Below the pieces are notes generated by a model. It searched no databases and had not been told where the DNA came from. It saw nothing but the letters and a program-made list of their open reading frames with translations. A stretch of DNA of 31,243 bases from an uncultured Clostridia bacterium (GTDB lineage: Bacteria > Bacillota > Clostridia > Christensenellales > CAG-138): assembly GCA_934633985.1 (NCBI GenBank), contig CAKTYU010000018.1, forward strand, positions 1-31,243. The letters are read 5' to 3'. The stretch's first letter is position 1. Each line of letters opens with the position of its first letter. This document shows, piece after piece, positions 23,606 to 30,551 of this stretch. The translations under genes and the position numbers were made by a program.

Positions 23606-24733
23606 TTATTTTTTAAATAAGCCCTTTACAGAGGACCACACGGTTATGCTCTTCGGTTCATAGGCGGATATCCTGACGTTCTCTCCGTCCATTGCTATAT
23701 GTATGGAGCCAAGCTCGTCGGTGCGGAACACCCTTACGCCCATGTTGTCCAGCTTGTTCAGCGTGCTCTGGTGGGGGTGTCCGTATTCGTTTCCCTTGCC
23801 GACGGATATCACCGCATAGTCCGGAGCCGCGGCCGACAGGAAGGCATCGGAGGTGGAGGAGAGGGAGCCGTGATGCGCTACCTTCAGCACGGTACACTTC
23901 AGCTTGTCCGGCGTAAAGCGCGCCAGCGCGGCGTATTCTGCCGTGAGGGTATCCGGCCCCTCCGCATCGCCGGTGAACAGCATCGAGGTGCCGCCGAATT
24001 TTACACGGAAGATAGCGCTGTAATCGTTGAGGCTCTTGTATGGAACATCTTCAAACGGCCCAAGCACCTCTATTGAAACATCGCTGTCCCAGGGTATGGT
24101 AGGAGTATTCTCCACGGATAGCTTTACTACCTTTACCACCTGCTTATTGAGGGCGGACATCATATCGCGGTATTCGGAGGATTCATTTGCAACGTCCGGC
24201 ATATAGAAGGTATCCACGTCCACGGTGCCCAGCACGCCTGCCATGCTGCCTATGTGATCGCTGTGGGGGTGCGTGGCTATCACCGCGTCCAGGTGCTTTA
24301 TGCCCATCTGCTTCAGGAAAGTGCGCACAGAGTACAGGGCGGTGCTTTCGCCGGCGTCTACCAGCATAGTCTTGCCGTTAGGGGATACAAGCAGCATACA
24401 GTCCCCCTGGCCTACGTCTATCATATATACGTGCAGCTCAGGCTCTGGCGCCGGGGTAGGCGAAGCGCCGGGCTGGGCGGCGGAGGGATTTTGGGCGGAG
24501 CCGGGAAGGTTGATATTTATGTCTATCTCCGGCAGCTTTATGTCCGGAAGATGTATACCGGAAAGATCCAGCTTGGAGAGGTCCAGCTTGGAAAGGTCGA
24601 GGCTGCCTGCGTCCAGCCCGCCTTCCTTCATTGCCATGCTCACAACAAGTGCAAAGAGCACGATAAGGAGCAGCACCACCATATAACGCATGGCGGAGGC
24701 CCGTTTTTTCTGTTTTTTGCTCTTGCGCGCCAT
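23606..24733 (-). CDS. Membrane-anchored MBL-fold hydrolase, ComEC-like, with pentad-repeat stalk
   Basis: The 375-residue protein has a basic N-terminus and a membrane segment at about 16-34. Six tandem pentads follow at 45-74 of the form [L/I]-x-L-[S/P]-x (LDLSK LDLSK LDLSG, then IHLPD IKLPE IDINI). A short Pro-rich linker leads to a metallo-beta-lactamase domain with VGQGDCMLL, THPHSDHIGS (metal HxHxDH), FTGDAEG and VAHHGS. This is the pattern of the free-standing ComEC/Rec2 C-terminal domain, whose relatives degrade DNA. No ComEC channel is attached, so it probably acts outside the cell as a tethered hydrolase; nuclease activity is inferred. AAGGAG lies seven bases before the ATG. Confidence 0.9.
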   Translation of the reverse strand: MARKSKKQKKRASAMRYMVVLLLIVLFALVVSMAMKEGGLDAGSLDLSKLDLSKLDLSGIHLPDIKLPEIDININLPGSAQNPSAAQPGASPTPAPEPELHVYMIDVGQGDCMLLVSPNGKTMLVDAGESTALYSVRTFLKQMGIKHLDAVIATHPHSDHIGSMAGVLGTVDVDTFYMPDVANESSEYRDMMSALNKQVVKVVKLSVENTPTIPWDSDVSIEVLGPFEDVPYKSLNDYSAIFRVKFGGTSMLFTGDAEGPDTLTAEYAALARFTPDKLKCTVLKVAHHGSLSSTSDAFLSAAAPDYAVISVGKGNEYGHPHQSTLNKLDNMGVRVFRTDELGSIHIAMDGENVRISAYEPKSITVWSSVKGLFKK

Positions 24734-24759
24734 GCGGCAGGCTCCTTTCGTGAAATACC

Positions 24760-24788
24760 ATTATATTGTATATCATAAATCACTTTAA
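24760..24788 (-). promoter_or_regulatory. Putative promoter of the MBL-EEP-GNAT operon
   Basis: Minus-strand -10 TATAAT (24760-24765) with a weak -35 TTAAAG (24783-24788) at 17 bp. It is back to back with the acyl-carrier-protein promoter, about 30 bp away. Confidence 0.5.
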
Positions 24789-24817
24789 CACCATAGGTTG
24801 AGCGAGAAAAATATAGG

Positions 24818-24846
24818 TTGACAGAAGGGCGGTCAGAATATAGAAT
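24818..24846 (+). promoter_or_regulatory. Sigma-A promoter of the acyl carrier protein gene
   Basis: Consensus -35 TTGACA (24818-24823), 17-bp spacer, -10 TAGAAT (24841-24846). Confidence 0.8.
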
Positions 24847-24913
24847 ATTCAAGGTATTTTTATCAATATTTGCAGTATTATTGAATATGCTGCGAAGCGG
24901 AGGAATCATAATT

Positions 24914-25135
24914 ATGCAGGAACTTGAGCGCATACGCGAGCTTGTTCACGAGATCGCAGGCATACCTGAGGATCAGGTGACCCCCGAATCCACGGTCGAT
25001 TCCCTAAACCTCGACTCGCTGGACGTTACAGAGCTGATACTCAGCGTAGAGGACGAATTTGGGATAATAGTGGACGACGAATCGAGCATACACAGTGTTG
25101 GCGATATACTCTCCATGCTGCAAAGGACGGCTTGA
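24914..25135 (+). CDS. Acyl carrier protein
   Basis: A 73-residue acidic four-helix carrier. The phosphopantetheine attachment motif is LNLDSLDVTEL, with the serine at about residue 36, followed by DEFGIIVDDES, the typical helix II-III sequence. Length and charge fit a type II ACP. GGAGG lies ten bases before the ATG; an upstream in-frame extension to 24818 overlaps the promoter and is rejected. It sits alone, not in a fab operon, and converges on a FabG-like dehydrogenase gene. It may be a secondary ACP for a specialised pathway (lipoteichoic D-alanylation, polyketide-like or lipid modification); no partner enzymes are nearby to decide. Confidence 0.92.
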   Translation: MQELERIRELVHEIAGIPEDQVTPESTVDSLNLDSLDVTELILSVEDEFGIIVDDESSIHSVGDILSMLQRTA

Positions 25136-25150
25136 TACAGCGCAATAAGG

Positions 25151-25176
25151 AGGGCGCGCCCGGATGGGCGCGCCCT
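25151..25176. terminator. Terminator hairpin between convergent acp and SDR genes
   Basis: An 11-bp stem of AGGGCGCGCCC and its complement around loop GGAT. Each arm is itself nearly palindromic. A short T run follows on the plus strand only, so it mainly serves the acp transcript. Confidence 0.75.
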
Positions 25177-25183
25177 TTGCCGT

Positions 25184-25915
25184 TTATATCACTATTCCGC
25201 CGTTTACGTTCAGCACCGCACCGGTTATGAAGCGCGCCTTGTCCGAGGCAAGGTATAATATGGCCTCCGCCGCCTCCTGCGGGGCTCCTATGCGGCAGAG
25301 CGGGGTCTCGTCGCACAGGGCAGCCATATCGCCGGGGGAGAGCCGCGCGTTCATGTCGGTGGCTATCACCCCGGGGGCGATGCAGTTTACACGTATGCCG
25401 GAGGGGCCAACCTCCTTTGCCAGGGCCTTTGTCAGGCCTATTACCGCCGCCTTTGAGGAGGAGTACGCCACCTCGCAGCTCCCGCCGGTCACTCCCCACA
25501 TGGAGGAAACGTTGACTATGCTGCCCCCCTTTCGGGATATCATGCCGGGAAGCACGGCGCGGCAGCAGTTGTACGCCCCGCCGACGTTTACGGAGAAGGT
25601 CCTGCCCCAATCCTCCGGCGAGGTATCGGTAAAGAGCTTATCGCAGGAGATACCCGCGTTGTTTATCAGGGTATCCACGGGGCCGAAGGCGTCCTCCGCT
25701 TCCTTTATCATTTCGGCGCAGCGGGCAAAGTCGGAAACGTCGCCCCGTATCGCCACGGCGTGACCGCCTGAGGATCTTATCTCATCTATAAGGGAAAGCG
25801 CCTCCGCCTCCGAGCGGTTGTAGTTTACGGCGGTAAGATAGCCCTGCCCTGCAAAGAGCAGCGCCGCCGCCCGGCCTATGCCCCTTGAAGCGCCTGTTAT
25901 GAATACGGTAGGCAT
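25184..25915 (-). CDS. Short-chain dehydrogenase/reductase, FabG-like
   Basis: A 243-residue NAD(P)-dependent oxidoreductase of the classical SDR type. It has the nucleotide-binding TGASRGIG at 7-14, DVSD, the NNAG motif near 86-89, a catalytic serine in NVSSMWG, YSSSK (Tyr and Lys of the active site), and the C-terminal NVNGGIVI typical of FabG-type reductases. It could reduce 3-oxoacyl-ACP, and the convergent ACP gene makes that attractive, but many SDRs of this type act on sugars or alcohols. GAGGTG precedes the ATG. It is a single gene; a clear promoter was not found in the 124-bp gap to the amidohydrolase gene. Confidence 0.9.
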   Translation of the reverse strand: MPTVFITGASRGIGRAAALLFAGQGYLTAVNYNRSEAEALSLIDEIRSSGGHAVAIRGDVSDFARCAEMIKEAEDAFGPVDTLINNAGISCDKLFTDTSPEDWGRTFSVNVGGAYNCCRAVLPGMISRKGGSIVNVSSMWGVTGGSCEVAYSSSKAAVIGLTKALAKEVGPSGIRVNCIAPGVIATDMNARLSPGDMAALCDETPLCRIGAPQEAAEAILYLASDKARFITGAVLNVNGGIVI

Positions 25916-25992
25916 TGCGGTTCACCTCAAAGCATGAATTTGAATATTAAAATTAGATTAACATATTTTGCGCCCAAACGCCATCTAAAGCG

Positions 25993-26021
25993 TTGATAAA
26001 CTTTGCCCCTTGCATTAAAAT
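25993..26021 (+). promoter_or_regulatory. Promoter of the amidohydrolase gene
   Basis: -35 TTGATA (25993-25998), 17-bp spacer, -10 TAAAAT (26016-26021). A small inverted repeat, AACGC/GCGTT (about 25978-25995), touches the -35 box and could be an operator. Confidence 0.7.
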
Positions 26022-26039
26022 AGCAGATGGTGAGAAGCG

Positions 26040-27626
26040 ATGTATGATTTTGTGATAAAAAACGGCAGCGTAATAGACGGGACGGGCGGCGCGGCGTATA
26101 AGGCCGACGTCGCAATAGCGGGCGGCAAAATAGCAAAAATAGCCTGCAATATACCCGAGGGCGCGGCGCATACCGCCATAGACGCGGAGGGCAGGGTCGT
26201 TACCCCCGGCTTTATAGATATACACCGCCACGGCGATATGGCGGCCTTTCGGGAGGATTTCGGCGAGCTGGAGCTTCATCAGGGCCTGACCACCGTGATA
26301 AACGGCAACTGCGGCATGAGCGCGGCGCCTGTGGACAAGGGCAACGAGGGCCTGCTCAGCTATCTGCGCCCGGTGATGGGGGATATTCTCCCATGGGTAC
26401 GCACGGACGCCATGGCGGGGTATTTAGGTTCCCTTGGCAGCATAGGGCTGCCGCTTAACTGCGGGACGCTGGCGGGCTGCGGCGTAATGTGGTCCTGCGT
26501 GCTAGGCGGGGAGCATCCTACCGGGGACGAGATAAAAAAGTTCCGCAAAATACTCGAGCGGGAGCTTGCGGCGGGAGCCATGGGCGTATCCTTGGGCCTT
26601 GGCTATGCGCCGGAGTGCTTCCTGACCACCGATGAGCTTATCAGCGGCCTTGAGCCGCTGCGAAATACCGATATACCTATCACCTTCCATACGCGGCAGG
26701 AGGGGGACGGCGTGTGCGACGCCATACGCGAGGTAATAAAGATAGGAGAGGCGCTCCATGCCCATGTGCATATCAGCCACCTTAAGGCAATGGGCAGGCG
26801 CAACTGGAACAACAGGATACCGGAGGGGCTGGAGCTTATGCGCTCCGCCCGTGAGCGGGGGCTTAACATCGCCTGCGACGTTTATCCCTACACCGCCGGC
26901 TCGACGCAGCTCATGCATATACTGCCCCCGGAATTTATCGAGGGCGGCACGGCGGCGGTTATGGAGCGGCTTAGGGGAAGGGCAAACCGCGAGCGGCTCC
27001 GGGAGCGCATTGAAAAGGGCGGGGAGGGCTTTGACAATATCGCCGGGATGGTGGGCTGGGAAAACATAATCATGTCCACCCTGAACACGCCCGCCAACAA
27101 GCGCTTTGAGGGCATGACGGTGCAGGATATTGCAAATGCGCGGGGAACTGACCCCATAGACTGCGTATGCGATATGCTCATAGAGGAAAGCTGCGCCATA
27201 ACCATGATAGACTTCATCACCTGCGAGGAGGATATCGCCCGTATACTCAACTGCGGCTTTGCCGCCGTGATATCCGATTCCATATACCCCGCATCTGGCA
27301 GGCCCCATCCCAGGCTGTACGGCACATACGCAAGGATGATACAGCGCTTTGTGCGGGAGCGGCGGTATATGACGCTGGAGGCGGCGGTAAGGGCCATGAC
27401 CTCCATACCGGCACGGGCGCTGAACATAGCGGACAGGGGGCTGCTTTGCGAGGGCTTTTGCGCGGATATAAACGTATTCGATCCGGCAAGGGTGCGGGAG
27501 AACGGCAGCTATGCCCAGGCGGAGAGGCTCGCCTCAGGAATGGAGCATGTATTCGTGAACGGCAAGCCCGCCATAGCGTCCGGAAAGCTTACAGGGGGCC
27601 CTTTCGGGCAGGTGATAAGGAGATAA
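26040..27626 (+). CDS. D-aminoacylase-type amidohydrolase (N-acyl-D-amino-acid deacylase family)
   Basis: A 528-residue metal-dependent amidohydrolase. It has the short N-terminal beta domain (YDFVIKNGSVIDGTGG), then PGFIDIHRHGDM with the metal HxH, NGNCGMSAAP with the bridging-type cysteine of the D-aminoacylase branch, HVHISHLK, and the catalytic aspartate in VISDSIYP. Length fits this branch and not the shorter dihydroorotases. It hydrolyses an N-acyl or N-carbamoyl amide bond; the true substrate is unknown. Placed before ygeY and ygeW, it may act on an intermediate of the same catabolic route. ATG 26040 follows GGTGAG. The 200-bp gap to ygeY has a separate promoter. Confidence 0.88.
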   Translation: MYDFVIKNGSVIDGTGGAAYKADVAIAGGKIAKIACNIPEGAAHTAIDAEGRVVTPGFIDIHRHGDMAAFREDFGELELHQGLTTVINGNCGMSAAPVDKGNEGLLSYLRPVMGDILPWVRTDAMAGYLGSLGSIGLPLNCGTLAGCGVMWSCVLGGEHPTGDEIKKFRKILERELAAGAMGVSLGLGYAPECFLTTDELISGLEPLRNTDIPITFHTRQEGDGVCDAIREVIKIGEALHAHVHISHLKAMGRRNWNNRIPEGLELMRSARERGLNIACDVYPYTAGSTQLMHILPPEFIEGGTAAVMERLRGRANRERLRERIEKGGEGFDNIAGMVGWENIIMSTLNTPANKRFEGMTVQDIANARGTDPIDCVCDMLIEESCAITMIDFITCEEDIARILNCGFAAVISDSIYPASGRPHPRLYGTYARMIQRFVRERRYMTLEAAVRAMTSIPARALNIADRGLLCEGFCADINVFDPARVRENGSYAQAERLASGMEHVFVNGKPAIASGKLTGGPFGQVIRR

Positions 27627-27674
27627 GGCGCGTATCGGATATGTGTGGGGCGGCGTAAAAAATATTTTGCAAAA

Positions 27675-27691
27675 CCTAAAAAATATTTAGG
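27675..27691. promoter_or_regulatory. Palindrome next to the ygeY promoter
   Basis: CCTAAA/TTTAGG with a five-base centre lies nine bases upstream of the -35 box, and a second AT palindrome AAAATATTTT lies just before it at about 27659-27668. They could be operator sites for a regulator of the purine-type genes, or a weak terminator of the preceding gene. Confidence 0.4.
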
Positions 27692-27699
27692 CTTTATGA

Positions 27700-27728
27700 T
27701 TGAAATAAAGTCTGCGCCGTTATATAAT
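27700..27728 (+). promoter_or_regulatory. Sigma-A promoter of ygeY-ygeW
   Basis: -35 TTGAAA (27700-27705), 17-bp spacer, -10 TATAAT (27723-27728). The leader is about 90 bases and includes a GGGCGGGCGCCCC stretch; no known riboswitch was recognised. Confidence 0.85.
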
Positions 27729-27826
27729 TATCAAAAGAAACATGGGCGGGCGCCCCAAAAGGTAACTCGGTTTGTATTTGCTGAAACATACCCCTATCAC
27801 AGAAAGCAAAGAAAGGAAAAGACAAG

Positions 27827-29197
27827 ATGGATTACGAAGGCGTCAAGAAGGCTGCACAAAGCTATATCCCCGACATGACAAAGTTCCTCAGGGATCTTAT
27901 CGCCATCCCCAGCGAGAGCTGCGATGAGGAGGGCGTCGTAAAGCGCACTATTGAAGAGATGAAAAAGCTCGGCTTCGACAAGGCCGAGATAGATCCTCAG
28001 GGCAACGCCCTCGGCTGGATGGGTACCGGCGACAAGATCATAGCCTTTGACGGGCATATAGACACCGTTGGCATAGGCAACATCGCCAACTGGGAGCAGG
28101 ATCCCTACAAGGGCTATGAGACCGACGAGATAATATACGGGCGCGGCGGCTCCGATCAGGAAGGCGGCGTCGTATCTGCCGTTTACGGCGCGAAGATTAT
28201 GAAGGATCTGGGTCTCATTCCTGAGGGTTATAAGATTCTGGTAGTTGCTTCCGTACAGGAGGAGGACTGCGACGGCCTCTGCTGGCAGTACATCTACAAC
28301 GAAGATAAGGTAGTCCCCGAGTTCGTGGTCTCCACCGAGCCTACCGACGGCGGCGTATACCGCGGTCACCGCGGGCGCATGGAGATAAGGGTGGACGTGA
28401 AGGGCATATCCTGCCACGGCTCAGCCCCCGAGCGCGGCGACAATGCCATATACAAGATGGCCGACATCATCGAGGACGTGCGCGCCCTCAACGAGAACGA
28501 CGCCGACGATTCCACCGAGATAAAGGGCCTCGTCAAGATGCTGGACGCAAAATACAATCCCGAGCATTGGGAGGATGCGCGCTTCCTGGGCCGCGGCACC
28601 ATCACCGCCTCCCAGATATTCTATACCTCTCCCTCCCGCTGCGCCGTTGCGGACTCCTGCGCCTTGTCCCTTGACCGCCGCATGACCGCCGGTGAAACGT
28701 GGGATTCCTGTCTCGAGGAGATCCGCAACCTGCCTTCCTGCAAAAAGTATGCAAAGGACGTAAAGGTATCCATGTACATGTACGACCGCCCCTCCTGGAC
28801 GGGCCTCGTATACGAGACGGAGTGCTACTTCCCCACTTGGATAAACAAGGAGACCGCCGCCCATGTTCAGGCAGTGGCCGACGCCCACAAGGCGCTCTTC
28901 GGCGATGAGCGCATAGGCGCGCCCTCCGCCATGGATAAGCGCCGCCGCCCCCTGATCGACAAGTGGACCTTCTCCACCAACGGCGTATCCATTCAGGGAC
29001 GCTACGGCATACCCTGCGTCGGCTTTGGCCCCGGCGCGGAAAGCCAGGCCCATGCCCCCAACGAGATCACATGGAAGCAGGATCTGGCCACCTGCGCCGC
29101 GGTCTATGCCCTCACCCCCACCATGTACAAGAGCGAGAACAAGACCGATGACGTGTGCCAGTTCCGCGCAGGCAAGACAAACAACGACATTCGCTAA
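27827..29197 (+). CDS. ygeY: YgeY family hydrolase (M20-type, selenium-metabolism-linked)
   Basis: A 456-residue member of the M20 metallopeptidase fold with the YgeY pattern: FDGHIDTVG (zinc His-x-Asp), GRGGSDQEGG, SVQEEDCDGL (catalytic Glu pair), STEPTDGGVYRGHRGR, and the dimerisation domain with SCHGSAPERG. The family accompanies selenium-dependent molybdenum hydroxylases and is one of the genes required for anaerobic urate degradation by gut bacteria; its exact reaction is not settled. Codon use is cleaner here (more ATC, CTC, GCC) than in most neighbours, which fits strong expression. AAAGGAAAAG precedes the ATG. It is followed by ygeW after 41 bases. Confidence 0.93.
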   Translation: MDYEGVKKAAQSYIPDMTKFLRDLIAIPSESCDEEGVVKRTIEEMKKLGFDKAEIDPQGNALGWMGTGDKIIAFDGHIDTVGIGNIANWEQDPYKGYETDEIIYGRGGSDQEGGVVSAVYGAKIMKDLGLIPEGYKILVVASVQEEDCDGLCWQYIYNEDKVVPEFVVSTEPTDGGVYRGHRGRMEIRVDVKGISCHGSAPERGDNAIYKMADIIEDVRALNENDADDSTEIKGLVKMLDAKYNPEHWEDARFLGRGTITASQIFYTSPSRCAVADSCALSLDRRMTAGETWDSCLEEIRNLPSCKKYAKDVKVSMYMYDRPSWTGLVYETECYFPTWINKETAAHVQAVADAHKALFGDERIGAPSAMDKRRRPLIDKWTFSTNGVSIQGRYGIPCVGFGPGAESQAHAPNEITWKQDLATCAAVYALTPTMYKSENKTDDVCQFRAGKTNNDIR

Positions 29198-29238
29198 AAT
29201 CTAAAATAATAATTTAAAATATTATCCGGAGGAATAAG

Positions 29239-30435
29239 ATGAGCAACGTTAAACAGTTTACCGATAAGCTGGAAAAGCTGAACTACGAGAACATGTACAA
29301 CGGCGACTTCTTCCTTACCTGGGAAAAGACCGACGACGAGATCAAGGCCGTATACGAGGTTGCCGACGCCCTCAGGCATCTGCGCGAGAACAACATCTCA
29401 ACCAAGATATTCGACAGCGGCCTCGGCATAAGCCTGTTCAGGGACAACTCCACCCGCACCCGCTTTTCCTTCGCCTCCGCCTGCAACCTGCTGGGCCTGG
29501 AGGTACAGGATCTGGACGAGGGCAAGAGCCAGATAGCCCACGGCGAGACCGTCCGCGAGACCGCCAACATGATCTCCTTTATGGCTGACGTTATCGGCAT
29601 CCGCGACGATATGTACATCGGCAAGGGCAACACCTATATGCACAACGTGGTCGATGCCGTGACTGCGGGCAACAAGGACGGCGTGCTCGAGCAGAAGCCC
29701 ACCCTCGTGAACCTCCAGTGCGATATAGACCACCCCACCCAGATACTGGCGGACAGCCTCCACGTCATCCACGAGCTGGGCGGCCTGGAGAACCTCAAGG
29801 GCAAGAAGCTGGCCATGACCTGGGCATATTCCCCCAGCTACGGCAAGCCCCTCTCCGTCCCTCAGGGCGCGATAGGCCTCTTTACCCGCCTCGGCATGGA
29901 CGTGACCCTCGCATATCCCGAGGGCTATGAAGTAATGGACGAGGTAGTAGAAGTTGCCAGGAAGAACGCCGAAAAGGCAGGCAGCAAGTTCGAGATCACC
30001 AACGATATGAAGGAAGCCTTCAAGGACGCCGACGTGGTATATCCCAAGAGCTGGGCTCCCTTCAAGGCCATGGAGGAGCGCACCGACCTTTACGGCAAGG
30101 GCGACATGGACGGCATAAAGGCTCTGGAAAAGAGGCTGCTGGCGCAGAACGCCGAGCATCAGGACTGGGAATGCACCGAGGAGATGATGTCCGTTACCAA
30201 GGACGGCAAGGCGCTGTATCTGCACTGCCTGCCCGCGGACATTACCGATGTTTCCTGCGAGCATGGCGAGGTAGCTGCCTCCGTGTTCGATCGCTATCGC
30301 GATCCTCTTTACAAGGAAGCCTCCTTCAAGCCCTATATCATCGCCGCCATGATATTCCTTGCAAAGGTAAAGGATCCCGTTGCAAAGCTGAAGGAGCTTG
30401 AGGAAAGCGCCAAGAAGCGCCAGAATGTAGACTGA
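29239..30435 (+). CDS. ygeW: YgeW family knotted carbamoyltransferase
   Basis: A 398-residue ATCase/OTCase-fold transferase. The carbamoyl-phosphate site is FRDNSTRTRFSF, the second-domain motif HPTQILAD, and the C-terminal substrate loop HCLPAD. The long form of about 400 residues matches the YgeW group rather than ornithine transcarbamoylases of about 330. Its natural co-substrate is unknown; in urate-degrading clusters it is thought to handle carbamoylated intermediates, with carbamoyl phosphate then yielding ATP. GGAGG lies eight bases before the ATG. Cotranscribed with ygeY. The gene ends only 97 bases before a serine recombinase, and no T-tailed terminator for its own direction was seen. 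Confidence 0.93.
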   Translation: MSNVKQFTDKLEKLNYENMYNGDFFLTWEKTDDEIKAVYEVADALRHLRENNISTKIFDSGLGISLFRDNSTRTRFSFASACNLLGLEVQDLDEGKSQIAHGETVRETANMISFMADVIGIRDDMYIGKGNTYMHNVVDAVTAGNKDGVLEQKPTLVNLQCDIDHPTQILADSLHVIHELGGLENLKGKKLAMTWAYSPSYGKPLSVPQGAIGLFTRLGMDVTLAYPEGYEVMDEVVEVARKNAEKAGSKFEITNDMKEAFKDADVVYPKSWAPFKAMEERTDLYGKGDMDGIKALEKRLLAQNAEHQDWECTEEMMSVTKDGKALYLHCLPADITDVSCEHGEVAASVFDRYRDPLYKEASFKPYIIAAMIFLAKVKDPVAKLKELEESAKKRQNVD

Positions 30436-30454
30436 TACGATAACCCTCCAATAG

Positions 30455-30482
30455 AAAAACGCGGGGGAGCATATGTTCCCCC
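30455..30482 (-). terminator. Hairpin with minus-strand T run between ygeW and the recombinase gene
   Basis: An 8-9 bp stem (GGGGGAGC-type arms, one G-U pair, centre CATATG) is followed on the minus strand by GCG and five T residues. Its polarity fits termination of the leftward recombinase transcript, not of ygeW. Confidence 0.6.
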
Positions 30483-30512
30483 CTCACAGGGGTAACAAGT
30501 GATTCCTGGGAT

Positions 30513-30551
30513 ACCCCGGCAGGTCATCGTGTTTACGATGCCTGCCGGGGT
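30513..30551. repeat. Long inverted repeat spanning the recombinase stop codon
   Basis: Arms of about 16-17 bp (ACCCCGGCAGG plus CATCGT, one unpaired T) enclose loop GTTT; the TAA stop at 30533-30535 lies at the loop edge. No T run follows. It may be a transcript-end structure or part of the element's end. Confidence 0.7.

Noticed and set aside
25151..25176. Repeated GGGCGCGCCC considered as a recombination or restriction site cluster
   Set aside because: Its position between convergent stop codons and the hairpin geometry fit a terminator.
29239..30435. Ornithine carbamoyltransferase (argF/arcB) assignment
   Set aside because: The length of about 400 residues and pairing with ygeY match YgeW; no arginine pathway genes are adjacent.
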